Shown piece after piece: positions 14,783 to 24,903 of a DNA stretch of 64,000 nt (position 1 is its first letter; the number at the start of each line of letters is the position of its first letter). The stretch spans positions 24,656 through 88,655 of the forward strand of contig DAIDHW010000006.1 of assembly GCA_027451865.1 (NCBI GenBank). The letters run 5' to 3'. The stretch comes from Leptolyngbyaceae cyanobacterium clean351 (lineage in GTDB: Bacteria > Cyanobacteriota > Cyanobacteriia > DAIDHW01). Position numbers and translations under genes: made by a program. The notes beneath the pieces were generated by a model. The model saw only the letters and a program-made list of their open reading frames with translations, was not told the DNA's origin and searched no databases.

Positions 14783-17266
14783 ATGGCCCGTTTTCTCTAC
14801 CTAGACCCCAATCCCTACTATCCCAGCTCCCTGAGGCGGGGAGGGCGGCTAGTGGTTACCCCCTCCCGGGGGGCGGCGCGGGCCCTAGGGGTAGCTCACT
14901 GCTCCCTGCGCCACCTGGCCCAGAGTGCCCTTCAGGCCGAGGGCCTAGGGGTAGCTACTCCCCTAGGGGTGGACTGGGCCCTGAAAAAAGCCCTGACCCA
15001 GGTCCTCGGACCCCAGGACCGAGAGGGCCTCAGTCGCGCTTGGCGGCCGGTGGTCCAAGAGCTCCTGGGCGCAGGGCTGCCGGAGGGACTTGCCCCGGTC
15101 TCCCCCCGCTGCGAGCAGTTAATTCAGGTGGCCCTCACCTACCGCTGTCTGTTGAGGGGAGAAAACCTGGTAGACCCCCAGGAGGTCCTGCTCCAGGCAG
15201 CTGGCTGTCCCCTAGTTTCCCGGCCCCTGCTGGTGTACGGGTACTTTCCCCCCCAACCCCAGGAGCGGCATTTTATTGACCGGTTGGCGGCCCCGGGGAG
15301 CTGCTTGGTGGTAAACTCGGGGGCAGACGTGACCTGGTACCAGGAGCAAGGCTGGGAAGTTCAAGAGGGTTCAACCCCCGCCCAAAGCCTCGGGGAACAC
15401 CTGGCGGCTCAGTTGCGCGGGGCCGCCTCAGACCTGTTCCCAGGAGCCCGAGCCTACTCCTACGACCGCCAGAGCGCCGAGATCCGGGGGGTATTAGGGC
15501 AAGTCAAAGAGCTACTACAGGGGGGGGCCTCCCCCGGGAGTATTGCCCTAGTGACCACCCAACCGGCTCTCTACGGTCCGGGGGTAGCCGCCGTGGCTCG
15601 CGAGTACGGGGTCCCGGTGGACCTGGGCTACACTCTCCCCTTGCGCGCTACTAACCTGGGAGCTTGGTTGGAACTGTTACTGGGGGTGGAAGAGAACCCC
15701 GGGGCTCTCACCCGCCTTTTGGGCCACCCCCTCAGCGGTGACTGGGGGGCCAGCCTGGGGGAGGGTCTCGCCCCCCCTACCCGGGCTTCTAGCCGGGACT
15801 GGGGAGCTTGGCTGGAGCAGGTGTGGGCCCACTTTGCTATCGATTACTCCCCTGATCCCCAGGTGGCCCTGGGAACCCAGGGGCTAGCAGCGGGCCTAGG
15901 GGAGCTTGCCCGGCGGGCAGGAGAGGAGCAGTTAAGCCGGCGGGAGTTTAGCCGCCTGCTGGACCTAGTAGTGGTGGCTGCCCAACCCGGCCGGGGGGGG
16001 GTGGAGTTACTTGTCCCCCAGACCCTCAGCGGCGCCCGCTACCCCCACGTGTTCCTCCTGGGGGCCCAAGCCGACCTGCTGCCCAAGAGTCTTGTGGATA
16101 ACCCGGTCCTGGATTTTGTTGACCGCCAGGCTCTCGTGGCTAGAGGCCTCAACCTGCCCGGCGCGGCCACCCTGGCCGAGCAGCAGGCTCAAGAATTTGA
16201 TAACCTCCTACAAGCCTGTACCCATAGCCTCACCTGCAGCTACGTGGGCTTGCCTAGCCCCTACCTGGTGCAGCTGGGCCTAGGGGGCCAAACTCCCCCG
16301 GACCCGGCAGCCTACAGCCAGCCAGAGTGGCGCCAGCGCAGCCTGGGACCCGACTCCCCAGACCCGATCCTGGGTCAGGCCTGGCACAGCTGGCAGGTGG
16401 AGAGCCGGCGCGAAGGGGCCTATCCTCCTGACGAGTACGACGGGATAGTTGGGATTCCCTTCCCCACCCAGAACCATTGGTTCAGTGTCTCCCAGTTAAC
16501 TAGCCTTGGCCAGTGTCCCTTCCGCTGGTTTGGGGAGCAGATTTTACGTCTGAAGGCACCTCCAGAGAAAGACCTGACCCCCCTCAAAAAAGGGCAGCTC
16601 TACCATGAGGTCCTCCACCAGCTAGTTAGTCAGTCCTGCCTGCACCCGGCCCAGCGTCAAGAGCCCCAATTCCTCGCCCGGGTCTTCGCCCAAGTGGAGA
16701 AGGACCTGGAACTACCGGCCCTCCCCACCTGGGGTGTCCAGCGCCAGGAGCACCTAGAAACCCTCACCCGGGTCCTGCCGATGCTTTTTCCCCCTGAGCG
16801 GCAGGTCCTGAAGACGGAGGCTTGGTTTGAAGGCACCTGGCAGGGATTTAGGATTAGGGGGAAGGTTGACCGGATTGACAAGCAGGCAGGAGGCCTAGTT
16901 CTAATTGACTACAAAACCGGGCCCAGTCTCCCCACCGGAGTTAAGAACAGCGCCGGCAAAGCCATTGTTGACCTGCAGTTGTTAGTCTACGCCCAGGTTG
17001 CCGCCCCCCAGTTGCGACCGGGTCAACCCCTCCTGAACAAATTCTATTTTTCCCTCACCAAGGGCGAACCCCTGACCCCTAAGGACCCTAGCCCCGGGGA
17101 GATCGAAGAGATTACCCAGGGCTGGCACGACTATCTCCGGCGGGGGGAGTATCCCGTTCAACCGGACCTTGACGGGGAAGCCTGTCGTTTTTGCACCCTA
17201 GACCTGGTTTGCCGGCGCGGCCCCCGGCTAGACCTCAAGCTCGCCTCTTCCCCGCCATGCACCTAA
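14783..17266 (+). CDS. AddB-like PD-(D/E)XK nuclease subunit
   Basis: An 827-residue partner of the downstream UvrD-type helicase, probably for double-strand break resection. The N-terminal two thirds is a degenerate helicase-like part (VVTPSRGAARALG at the start). The C-terminal RecB-family nuclease has LTSLGQCPFRWF (Cys about 578), LYHEVLHQLV, the Asp of RGKVDRID (about 695), LIDYKTG (about 709) and a terminal CRFCTLDLVC (about 800). The four cysteines fit the AddB iron-sulfur staple. Its last 10 bases overlap the helicase gene start. The division of labour follows from the AddAB family and is not shown directly. Confidence 0.8.
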   Translation: MARFLYLDPNPYYPSSLRRGGRLVVTPSRGAARALGVAHCSLRHLAQSALQAEGLGVATPLGVDWALKKALTQVLGPQDREGLSRAWRPVVQELLGAGLPEGLAPVSPRCEQLIQVALTYRCLLRGENLVDPQEVLLQAAGCPLVSRPLLVYGYFPPQPQERHFIDRLAAPGSCLVVNSGADVTWYQEQGWEVQEGSTPAQSLGEHLAAQLRGAASDLFPGARAYSYDRQSAEIRGVLGQVKELLQGGASPGSIALVTTQPALYGPGVAAVAREYGVPVDLGYTLPLRATNLGAWLELLLGVEENPGALTRLLGHPLSGDWGASLGEGLAPPTRASSRDWGAWLEQVWAHFAIDYSPDPQVALGTQGLAAGLGELARRAGEEQLSRREFSRLLDLVVVAAQPGRGGVELLVPQTLSGARYPHVFLLGAQADLLPKSLVDNPVLDFVDRQALVARGLNLPGAATLAEQQAQEFDNLLQACTHSLTCSYVGLPSPYLVQLGLGGQTPPDPAAYSQPEWRQRSLGPDSPDPILGQAWHSWQVESRREGAYPPDEYDGIVGIPFPTQNHWFSVSQLTSLGQCPFRWFGEQILRLKAPPEKDLTPLKKGQLYHEVLHQLVSQSCLHPAQRQEPQFLARVFAQVEKDLELPALPTWGVQRQEHLETLTRVLPMLFPPERQVLKTEAWFEGTWQGFRIRGKVDRIDKQAGGLVLIDYKTGPSLPTGVKNSAGKAIVDLQLLVYAQVAAPQLRPGQPLLNKFYFSLTKGEPLTPKDPSPGEIEEITQGWHDYLRRGEYPVQPDLDGEACRFCTLDLVCRRGPRLDLKLASSPPCT

Positions 17267-20200
17267 CCCCCGAACAAACCCGAGTCGTCGGCGCTCCCCG
17301 GAGTGTGGCAGTCACCGCTGGGGCCGGTACCGGCAAGACCCAGATGCTGGTCCAGCGCTACCTTTACCACCTGCGCCAGGGCTATTCTCCCCTGGCGGTA
17401 GTAGCGGTCACTTTCACCGAAACGGCGGCCCGGGAATTGCGCTCCCGCCTGCACCGGGAAGGTCAGTCTCTCCCGAACTCCACCCGCGCCCAACTAGCAG
17501 CCGCCCCCATCTGCACCTTTCACGGTTTAGCCGCCCGCATCTGCCGTGAGCATGCCCTTAAGGTCAGCCTAGACCCAGATTTTCGGATCCTCGACGAGGT
17601 AGAGGGGAAACTATGGTTCCGCCAAGCCCTCACCGAGGCCATCCAGGCCTTGCCCCCGATTTTTTGCCACCAGCTGGGTTACTCCTTCCTTACCAAAGCC
17701 CTAGGGGCCCTCTGTCCAGATCCATTGGGGGCCCGGGCAGCCCTGGGGGTGTCACCCGAGCAGACCCAAGGGGCAGTACAGGCTGCCCAGACCCAAGCCT
17801 GGGAGGAGTTAGTCCAACACCCAGTGTGGAAGGGGGCGCAGGCCTACCTGGCAAGTCACCAGGCCCCGGGGGATAAGCTTGACCTAGTGCGAATCCAAGC
17901 TCTCTCGGCCATGGCCCGGGTGGAGGGAAGGGAGGACCTAGGCCCTGCCTTAACGGCAATTAGAAAGCTCAAAATCAACTGCGGCAAGCAGGGGGCCTGG
18001 GGCTCTCGGGAACAGCTGCAGGAAGTCAAAGCCCACATCAAGGCCCTGCGGGAGCTGACAGAGGATAACACCGGCTTAGTTACCTTGGCGATCAATCCCC
18101 AAGACCAGGCGGTAGCCCAACAGCTCCCCCTCCTGAAGCAGGCCTTCAAGCTGGTCCAGGAGCATCTCAAGCAGACCAAGGGGCGCCAGGGGGTACTCGA
18201 TTTCCCTGACCTGGAGGTCTACGCCCTAGAAGCCCTCCGGTACCCAGAGGTGCTCAGCTACTACAAAGAGCGCTGGCAGGTGTTTCTGGTAGATGAATTC
18301 CAGGACACTAACCCCACCCAAAGTCAACTCCTCGAGCTATTGACGACTGGTAAGCTGTTGACGCTGGTCGGGGATCCAAAACAATCAATCTACGGGTTTC
18401 GTGGGGCTCAGGTGCAGGTGTTTCAATCCTGGCAGGAGCGGCTGCACACCCCCGCCTATCCCCCCCTAGAACTGCGCCTGAGCTTCCGCACCCACCACAG
18501 TCTGCTGGAGCAAATCAATGAGTTATTTGCTCCCCTCCTCGGGCCATTACATCAGCGGCTTGCTGCCCACCGCCAGGCTGTCCCCCATCCGGGGCCCCAC
18601 CTGCGTCTACTTCTGCCCACGAATGAGAAGGGTAGCCGGTTCGGGGAGGCCAGGGGCCTAGCCCAGGTAGTCAGCACTATGCTCCAAGCACCCCTGCTGG
18701 TCTGGGACCCTCAGACCCAGGCCCGGCGGCCAGTCCAGCCCCCCGATATTGCCATTCTTTGTCACACCTGGAGCCCCCTAGACCTGTACGCCCAGGTTCT
18801 GGAGGATCAGGGAATACCCGTGCGCCAGGCCGGAGGGGGGAGCCTATTAGAGACCCGGGAAGCGAAGGATGCCTGGGCCCTGCTGCGGTTTCTGGCTGAC
18901 TCCCGGGAGGACCTGAGCCTGGTGGCTTTACTGCGCAGTCCCTTTTTTGCCTTCAGTGACCGGACCCTCTACTACCTAAGCCAAGCCCGGCACCGGGATA
19001 CCTGCTGGTGGGACCACCTAGCCCAGGCCTTACCCCTAGGGGAATCGCCCGCGCCCTTAGTGCTGCGCCAACTCCTAGACCAGCGGCGGCGGGCCAGCCC
19101 AGAGCAGCTGCTGCAGCAGGCAGACTTGCTGACAGGTTATACGGCGGTGGTAGCCAATCTGCCCCGGGGGCAGCGGCGCCTGGGGGATTGGCAAGGGTTC
19201 CTGGACCTAGTGCGCAGCTGGGAGCCTTTAGATCTGGTAGGAGTAGTGCAGCGGCTAGAGCAGATTCAGGAAAGTCACCTGGAAATACCCCGGCCGGCCG
19301 CTACCGGGGCGGGGGTGAGCCTGACTACCATCCACCAGGCCAAGGGACTAGAGTGGCCGGTAGTCCTAGTGGCCAACCTAGACCATCGCCCCCCGGGCCG
19401 CTCTCCTGGGCTGCTATTTGACCCCCAGCTAGGAGTTAGTTGGTACCAGGGCCCCGGGGGAGACCAGCCAGCTGTGTACCAACTCCTGCAGCGGCGGCAG
19501 CAACAAATGGAGCTTGAGGAGCGCAAACGGGTCCTCTACGTCGCCTTTACCCGGGCTCGCGACCACCTAGTTTTAACCGCTAGCAAACCTAAGGGGGGAC
19601 ACCTGGATCTGCTGCCGGAGGCTCTGGCCACTCCGCTGCCCTGCGCCTCCTCGGCCCCCTCCCCTCGGGCCCAATTGCTTCCGGTATCCCCGGCCCACGT
19701 TGCCTCCCTAGGGGCTGGGGTCTGGCAGCTACCAATCAGCGCCCTCAGTGACTATCACCATTGTCCGCGCCTGTTTGAGTACCGCCATCTCCAGGGGCAT
19801 CCGGGCCACTCCCGGAGCGGCCGGGGGCAGGGGGCAGCCCTGGGAACCCTCACCCACTGGGCGATCCAACACCAGGTAACTACCAAGGAGAACCTAGAGG
19901 TAGCAGCGGACCGCCTGGGACTGGGGTTGGTGCCAGCCCAGGTGCAGGAGGCTTTAGACTTGGCCCGGCGGTTCAACTGCGCTCCCCTATACGCTCCCTA
20001 CCGTTCCCCAGCCGGCCAGGCTGAGTACCCAGTGGCCTTTGAGTTTGGGGGAATTCACCTTTCCGGCTACATCGACTGGCTAGGGCCAGATTATGTCCTG
20101 GACTTTAAGACCGACCGGGTCGTGAAGCCGCAACAACACTGCCTGCAGCTGTGGGCCTACGCCTACGCCACCGGCCGTCAGGTTGCTCACCTGGCCTACC

Positions 20201-20406
20201 TGCGCCATGACCGAGTTCATAGCTGGGGCTTGACAGACTTAGACCAGCTGACAGCGTTGGCTACGGGGGTAGTGGAGCGGATTGCCCGGGATGACTTCTC
20301 CCCTACTCCTAGTCCGGGGGCCTGCCAAGCTTGCCCCTACGGGCGGATCTGTACAGCCGGCCAGGAATTCCTCCCGGGGCCGGAATCGGCTAAGGTGGAT
20401 GGGTAA
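17257..20406 (+). CDS. AddA-like UvrD helicase-nuclease
   Basis: A 1049-residue SF1A helicase fused to a RecB-type nuclease. Walker A GAGTGKT is at residues 22-28, then [16 protein letters not shown], motif [13 protein letters not shown] at about 345, [27 protein letters not shown] and [12 protein letters not shown]. The C-terminus carries [30 protein letters not shown] and [10 protein letters not shown], so the nuclease is probably active and has its own four-cysteine cluster. The ATG at 17257 gives the normal N-terminus [10 protein letters not shown] and overlaps the upstream gene by 10 bases. Together they form an AddAB-like two-gene operon. Confidence 0.85.
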   Translation: MHLTPEQTRVVGAPRSVAVTAGAGTGKTQMLVQRYLYHLRQGYSPLAVVAVTFTETAARELRSRLHREGQSLPNSTRAQLAAAPICTFHGLAARICREHALKVSLDPDFRILDEVEGKLWFRQALTEAIQALPPIFCHQLGYSFLTKALGALCPDPLGARAALGVSPEQTQGAVQAAQTQAWEELVQHPVWKGAQAYLASHQAPGDKLDLVRIQALSAMARVEGREDLGPALTAIRKLKINCGKQGAWGSREQLQEVKAHIKALRELTEDNTGLVTLAINPQDQAVAQQLPLLKQAFKLVQEHLKQTKGRQGVLDFPDLEVYALEALRYPEVLSYYKERWQVFLVDEFQDTNPTQSQLLELLTTGKLLTLVGDPKQSIYGFRGAQVQVFQSWQERLHTPAYPPLELRLSFRTHHSLLEQINELFAPLLGPLHQRLAAHRQAVPHPGPHLRLLLPTNEKGSRFGEARGLAQVVSTMLQAPLLVWDPQTQARRPVQPPDIAILCHTWSPLDLYAQVLEDQGIPVRQAGGGSLLETREAKDAWALLRFLADSREDLSLVALLRSPFFAFSDRTLYYLSQARHRDTCWWDHLAQALPLGESPAPLVLRQLLDQRRRASPEQLLQQADLLTGYTAVVANLPRGQRRLGDWQGFLDLVRSWEPLDLVGVVQRLEQIQESHLEIPRPAATGAGVSLTTIHQAKGLEWPVVLVANLDHRPPGRSPGLLFDPQLGVSWYQGPGGDQPAVYQLLQRRQQQMELEERKRVLYVAFTRARDHLVLTASKPKGGHLDLLPEALATPLPCASSAPSPRAQLLPVSPAHVASLGAGVWQLPISALSDYHHCPRLFEYRHLQGHPGHSRSGRGQGAALGTLTHWAIQHQVTTKENLEVAADRLGLGLVPAQVQEALDLARRFNCAPLYAPYRSPAGQAEYPVAFEFGGIHLSGYIDWLGPDYVLDFKTDRVVKPQQHCLQLWAYAYATGRQVAHLAYLRHDRVHSWGLTDLDQLTALATGVVERIARDDFSPTPSPGACQACPYGRICTAGQEFLPGPESAKVDG

Positions 20407-20426
20407 GTCATGTTAGGCCTTACGCC

Positions 20427-21299
20427 ATGGTCCTAGACCGGATCCTCGATGGAAAAACCCTCGCCCAAAACCTCCAAGACCAACTAAAAGCTGAGATCCA
20501 AGCTCTGGAACCCCGGGCCGGCCGCCCCCCGGGGTTGGCAGTTTTGATGGTGGGGGACAACCCCGCTAGCGCTGCCTACGTGCGCGGCAAGGAGCGTGCC
20601 TGCGCCCAGGTGGGGATTGCCTCCTTTGGGGAGCACTTCCCAGGGGACACCAGTCAAGCTGAACTCCTAGAGGCAATCGAGGCCCTGAACCAGGACCACC
20701 GGGTGGATGGAATCCTGGTCCAGTTACCCCTGCCGAGCCACCTAGATGCGACAGCCCTTTTAGAGACCATCACTCCGGCCAAGGACGCCGACGGTCTCCA
20801 TCCGGTTAACCTAGGCAAGTTGCTGCGGGGGGAACCAGGCCTGCGCAGCTGCACCCCAGCCGGGGTGATGCGCCTGCTAGAGGCCTACCAGATCCATCTA
20901 GCTGGGCGGCGGGTGGTGGTGGTAGGCCGTAGCATCCTGGTGGGCAAACCCCTAGCCCTGATGCTCCTAGAAGCCCACAGCACCGTTACCATTGCCCACT
21001 CCCGCACCCCGGACTTGGCTGAGGTAACCCGCAGTGCGGACATTTTGGTGGCCGCCGCCGGGCAGCCGGGGCTGATTAAAGCCGACATGGTCAAGCCCCA
21101 GGCGGTGGTGGTGGATGTGGGGATCAACCGAGTACCGGGGGGGCCAACCGGCAGCCACCTAGTGGGGGATGTGGATTTTGCCGCGGTCTACCCGGTCGCC
21201 CGGGGGATCACGCCGGTGCCGGGGGGAATTGGTCCGATGACTGTGGCCATGCTGTTGCACAATACAGTATGGAGCTATCGTCAGCAATTGGGAAGTTGA
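20427..21299 (+). CDS. folD: Bifunctional methylenetetrahydrofolate dehydrogenase/cyclohydrolase FolD
   Basis: Interconverts 5,10-methylene- and 10-formyl-tetrahydrofolate with NADP, supplying one-carbon units in the cytoplasm. The length of 290 residues is normal. Motifs seen: [18 protein letters not shown] with the catalytic lysine, [29 protein letters not shown], the NADP fold [18 protein letters not shown], and the C-terminal [13 protein letters not shown]. It precedes crtE on the same strand by about 50 bases. Confidence 0.97.
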   Translation: MVLDRILDGKTLAQNLQDQLKAEIQALEPRAGRPPGLAVLMVGDNPASAAYVRGKERACAQVGIASFGEHFPGDTSQAELLEAIEALNQDHRVDGILVQLPLPSHLDATALLETITPAKDADGLHPVNLGKLLRGEPGLRSCTPAGVMRLLEAYQIHLAGRRVVVVGRSILVGKPLALMLLEAHSTVTIAHSRTPDLAEVTRSADILVAAAGQPGLIKADMVKPQAVVVDVGINRVPGGPTGSHLVGDVDFAAVYPVARGITPVPGGIGPMTVAMLLHNTVWSYRQQLGS

Positions 21300-21350
21300 G
21301 TGGGCTGAACGTGGCCCCTGGACATCTCAGCTATCAGGAGACACCCCAGC

Positions 21351-22271
21351 ATGGTACTTACCAATAACATCCAACTGTCCCCCGCGGGCTTTGACCTTGC
21401 CACATATCTGGCCCACTGTCAGGCCCAGGTTGAGGCCGCCCTCGACCAGGCCCTGCCCGTAGTCTACCCAGAGAAGATCTACGAGGCCATGCGCTACTCC
21501 CTGCTGGGGGGGGGCAAAAGGCTCAGGCCGATCCTGTGTCTGACCACCTGTGAGTTGGTGGGCGGCACCGTGGAAATGGCCCTACCCACTGCCTGTGCCC
21601 TGGAGATGATCCACACCATGTCGTTGATCCACGACGACCTGCCGGCCATGGACAACGACGACCTGCGGCGGGGCAAGATGACTAACCACAAGGTGTACGG
21701 GGAAGACATTGCCATCTTAGCCGGGGATGGTCTGCTAGCCTACGCCTTTGAGCACATTGCCACCCAAACCCGCAACTGTCCTCCGGAGGCCCTTTTAGAG
21801 GTGGTGGCGCGCCTAGGCCGGGCGGTGGGGGCGGCAGGACTGGTGGGGGGCCAGGTGATGGACCTGGACTTTGAGGGCCAAACTAACGTCTCCGTAGAAA
21901 CCCTCCACTTTATCCACACCCACAAGACCGGGGCCCTGCTGGAGGCCTGTGTAGTGTGTGGGGGGATCATCGGCGGTGCTACTCCCCTACAGGTGCAGTA
22001 CCTCACCCAATACGCCCAAAATATTGGCTTGGCCTTCCAGATCGTCGATGATATCCTCGACTTGACTGCCACCCGGGAGGTCCTCGGGAAAACCGCCGGC
22101 AAGGACCTACAGGCCCAAAAGATTACTTACCCACGGCTGTGGGGGATCGAGGAGTCCCGACGCCAGGCCCAAAACCTAGTCGATGAGGCCAAGGAAGCCC
22201 TCATGAGCTTTGGGGAACGAGCCAAAGTACTAGTGGCAATCGCTGACTACATCACCACCCGGAATTACTAG
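21351..22271 (+). CDS. crtE: Geranylgeranyl diphosphate synthase
   Basis: Condenses isopentenyl diphosphate into geranylgeranyl diphosphate, the precursor of carotenoids, phytol and quinone tails. The 306-residue protein has [16 protein letters not shown], the first aspartate-rich motif [24 protein letters not shown] and the second aspartate motif [11 protein letters not shown]. It directly abuts the DUF212 gene, a neighbourhood conserved in cyanobacteria. Confidence 0.96.
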   Translation: MVLTNNIQLSPAGFDLATYLAHCQAQVEAALDQALPVVYPEKIYEAMRYSLLGGGKRLRPILCLTTCELVGGTVEMALPTACALEMIHTMSLIHDDLPAMDNDDLRRGKMTNHKVYGEDIAILAGDGLLAYAFEHIATQTRNCPPEALLEVVARLGRAVGAAGLVGGQVMDLDFEGQTNVSVETLHFIHTHKTGALLEACVVCGGIIGGATPLQVQYLTQYAQNIGLAFQIVDDILDLTATREVLGKTAGKDLQAQKITYPRLWGIEESRRQAQNLVDEAKEALMSFGERAKVLVAIADYITTRNY

Positions 22272-22748
22272 ATGACCAGTGGCGAAATTATTGGGCAACT
22301 GGTACAAAACCGAGTCCTGTGGGTGCCCTTGGTGGCCTGTGGCCTGGCCCAAGTGGCCAAGGTGGTCCTGGAGTCCCTCCGCCACGGCAAACTCAGCCTG
22401 AGCTCCCTGTTCCAAACCGGGGGAATGCCCAGCTCCCACTCGGCTCTGGTGAGCGCCCTAGCAGTGGAGGTGGGTCAGACCCAGGGCTGGTATAGCAGTC
22501 AGTTTGCCATTGCTACGGTGTTTGCCGTCATCGTCATGTACGACGCCGCCGGGTTAAGGCAGGCGGCGGGCAACCAGGCCCGGACCTTAAACCGACTCCT
22601 CAAAGAGCTCAAGGAAGATCACCCCCAGTTGCCGGAGGTATACCTTAAGGAAAGTCTCGGCCACACTGGTCCGGAGGTGATCGGCGGCTGGGGCCTGGGG
22701 ATGCTCTGCTCCTGGGGAGCGACCCTGGCGGCGGTACTAGCAGGCTGA
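22272..22748 (+). CDS. Divergent PAP2 family membrane protein (DUF212)
   Basis: A 158-residue integral membrane protein of the acid phosphatase/vanadium haloperoxidase-related family (YuiD-like). Seen: FQTGGMPSSHSALVSALAVEVG and VIVMYDAAGLRQAAGNQA, the conserved core. Its ATG follows the crtE stop with no gap, and the pair is syntenic in cyanobacteria, hinting at a role in isoprenoid or lipid phosphate metabolism. The reaction is unknown. Confidence 0.9.
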   Translation: MTSGEIIGQLVQNRVLWVPLVACGLAQVAKVVLESLRHGKLSLSSLFQTGGMPSSHSALVSALAVEVGQTQGWYSSQFAIATVFAVIVMYDAAGLRQAAGNQARTLNRLLKELKEDHPQLPEVYLKESLGHTGPEVIGGWGLGMLCSWGATLAAVLAG

Positions 22749-22756
22749 AAATCCGC

Positions 22757-23362
22757 CTAAACCTGGCTGACCACCGATTCCCACTTCATTCCGTGCAGCT
22801 GCAGCTGGGGGTGGGAAACCAACAGGTGCCACACCACCGCCTGGAAAGCCTCCGTCTGGGGGGTGATGGTTTCTGGGCGCTGGGGCGGGATCACCACGCA
22901 GATGTCCGCTACCTGGGCTGCGTAACCGCCATCCCGGCCCACTACCCCGAAGATCTTCGCCCCCACTCCCCGGGCGTACTCTAGGGCCGAGACCAGATTA
23001 ACGCTGACATTTTTCTCCCGGTTACCACCGCCGACGGAAAACACGAAGATACCATCCTGTGGGCCAAGGCGGCTACCCCGCAGCCAGTTGGTGTAGGCAC
23101 TGTCCCAACCATCGTCATTAATCCGGGCTGTCAACTCAGAGACATTGTCCGTGGGGGTGTAGGCCTCAAAGCCAGCGATCTTGCGAAAGTCATTGACGGC
23201 GTGGCTAGCGTGGCCAGCCCCCCCGCCGACCCCCAGAAAGAACAGCCGGCCCCCCCCCTGGCGCAGGACCGCTAGCTCCCGGACTAGCTGTTCTAGGACC
23301 TCCTGGTCCAGGGCATCTAGAATCGCCTTAGCATCCTGTACAAATTCAGCAATGTAGCCCAC
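22757..23362 (-). CDS. SIS-domain sugar-phosphate isomerase, GmhA-like
   Basis: A 201-residue SIS-fold protein. The sugar-phosphate loop is LFFLGVGGGAGHASHAVNDFRK near residue 45, followed by VFSVGGGNREKNVSVNLV and a C-terminal AFQAVVWHLLVSHP helix. Together with the GmhB phosphatase immediately upstream it would give sedoheptulose-7-phosphate isomerisation for activated heptose, used in lipopolysaccharide or S-layer glycans. It is the last gene of the five-gene minus-strand operon and ends 8 bases from the convergent DUF212 gene. Confidence 0.8.
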   Translation of the reverse strand: MGYIAEFVQDAKAILDALDQEVLEQLVRELAVLRQGGGRLFFLGVGGGAGHASHAVNDFRKIAGFEAYTPTDNVSELTARINDDGWDSAYTNWLRGSRLGPQDGIFVFSVGGGNREKNVSVNLVSALEYARGVGAKIFGVVGRDGGYAAQVADICVVIPPQRPETITPQTEAFQAVVWHLLVSHPQLQLHGMKWESVVSQV

Positions 23363-23369
23363 GTTTGTT

Positions 23370-23909
23370 TTACTCCCGGTAGTGACAAATCCAACTCACC
23401 GCCACCCCTAAATCCGGCACCACCCAGTGGGCCAGGGCCTCAGCTCTCCCTCGATTATAGGGTTGAGAGAGCAAAATACAGCCACAGCCCACGGCCCGAC
23501 CCGCCTGCATGTCCTTCCAGGAATCCCCCACCACAAAGGACTCTGCCAAGTCCACCCCCCAGCGCTGGGCGAGGCTAAGGAGCATCCCGGGTTTGGGCTT
23601 GCGGCAGGCACACTGGTCCTGGTCATCGTGGGGGCAGGCGAGCAGGTCATGGATAGCCAACTCCCGGGCTACTCGGGCTTGGATCTGCTCATGGTCCTGG
23701 AGCTGCAGCTTGCGGCGGGCCAGATCAGGTTGGTTAGTAATTACAAATACCAGTAATCCAGCCCGGCGCAGCTGGTCTACTGCCTGGTGAATACCCGCCT
23801 GCCACTGGAACTGGGCCAGGGAATAGGGGGAGGAGGGCTGGCCATCCCGAAACACCACCTGGTTGACAATCCCATCCCGGTCTAGAAACACCGCCGGCTG
23901 CCTAGACAC
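23370..23909 (-). CDS. gmhB: D-glycero-D-manno-heptose 1,7-bisphosphate phosphatase, GmhB-type HAD
   Basis: A 179-residue HAD phosphatase that removes the 7-phosphate of heptose bisphosphate. Motif I is FLDRDGIVN (nucleophile Asp), motif II VFVITNQ, then the zinc-type cysteines in CPHDDQDQCACRKPKPGM and motif IV FVVGDSWKDMQAG. The GTG start overlaps the oxidoreductase stop by 8 bases. It lies between the oxidoreductase and GmhA-like genes. Confidence 0.9.
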   Translation of the reverse strand: MSRQPAVFLDRDGIVNQVVFRDGQPSSPYSLAQFQWQAGIHQAVDQLRRAGLLVFVITNQPDLARRKLQLQDHEQIQARVARELAIHDLLACPHDDQDQCACRKPKPGMLLSLAQRWGVDLAESFVVGDSWKDMQAGRAVGCGCILLSQPYNRGRAEALAHWVVPDLGVAVSWICHYRE

Positions 23910-24903
23910 GGGCCACTGCTCCCGTGCGGGCTGCCTGGTAGAGGGCTTGGAGCATGCGCATGGCCGCTAGACCCTCCGCCGGTGTGCCCTGGTAGACCTC
24001 GCCCTGGGTAATGGCAGCTATGAATTCCTCCCACTCCAGGCGCCAGGAGGAGTCGGGCTGGTCGAACACCTCCTCGGTCAGGTCAGGAACTCCCCCCTCG
24101 GGGCGCCGCCGGGCTATCACTAGCCGCTCTATACCGTAGCTGCGGCCGAGACCCGAGACGCTTAAAGACCCCTCACGGCCAAATACCTCGAAGGAAAATA
24201 GATTCTTCCACTGGGTCCAGCTGGTGTGGAAGTTGGCCACTACCCCGTTAGGGTACCGAAACAGGCCAAAGCCGTTATCCTCTAGGGGCTCAATGGGCCA
24301 GACCACCGTCTGCAGGTAGGCGAAGGCTTCCTGGGGGAGGCCGGCAAACCAGTGGATCAAGTCGACGATGTGCACCCCCTGATCGGTCAGCTCTCCCCCC
24401 CCGGCCAGGACCGGATCTCCCCGCCACTCTCGTTCGTAGCCGGGTCTCCCCCCGTGGCCGTAGTAGGCCCGCAGGTTGATTAGTTCCCCAACTAGGCCCT
24501 GGCGGTACAGCTGGTGGGCCCGGGCGAGGGCCGGGTGGTAGCGGTGGTTAAAACCGATCTTGAGTACTCGATTAGTGGCCGCCGCTGCCATGGCCTGGGC
24601 TTCGGCCAGGTTACGGCCCATGGGCTTCTCAACTAGTACGTGTTTACCAGCCGCCAGAGCCGCTGTGGTGATCTCGGCTAGCAGGCCGTTGTGGGTAGAC
24701 ACCACCACTACCCCTAGGCTCGGGTCCTCTAGGACCTGATGCCAGTCAGTGGCGGTGGGACAATCAAACTCCTCGGCCAAGGCGGCGGCGGCCGGGGGGT
24801 GAATATCTACCACTAGCCCTAAACTTGACGCTGGATGTCGGTGAATCTCCGCTGCCCGCCGCCGGCCAATCAACCCGCAACCCACCACCGCTACCCTAAT
24901 CAT
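23902..24903 (-). CDS. Gfo/Idh/MocA family NAD(P)-dependent sugar oxidoreductase
   Basis: 333 residues. The N-terminal Rossmann fold VAVVGCGLIGRRRAAE is followed by HVLVEKPMGRNLAEAQ, with the conserved lysine of EKP, and GGGELTDQGVHIVDLIHWF, with the catalytic Asp/His region. I start it at ATG 24903 because this gives MIRVAVVGCG and makes an ATGA overlap with the SDR stop. The substrate is unknown; the context suggests a nucleotide-activated or heptose-type sugar. Confidence 0.9.
   Translation of the reverse strand: MIRVAVVGCGLIGRRRAAEIHRHPASSLGLVVDIHPPAAAALAEEFDCPTATDWHQVLEDPSLGVVVVSTHNGLLAEITTAALAAGKHVLVEKPMGRNLAEAQAMAAAATNRVLKIGFNHRYHPALARAHQLYRQGLVGELINLRAYYGHGGRPGYEREWRGDPVLAGGGELTDQGVHIVDLIHWFAGLPQEAFAYLQTVVWPIEPLEDNGFGLFRYPNGVVANFHTSWTQWKNLFSFEVFGREGSLSVSGLGRSYGIERLVIARRRPEGGVPDLTEEVFDQPDSSWRLEWEEFIAAITQGEVYQGTPAEGLAAMRMLQALYQAARTGAVARV

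Noticed and set aside
17690..18179. Minus-strand open frames inside the AddA-like gene
   Set aside because: Stop-free antisense frames are common in GC-rich genes. There is no family motif, and the sense strand is clearly coding.
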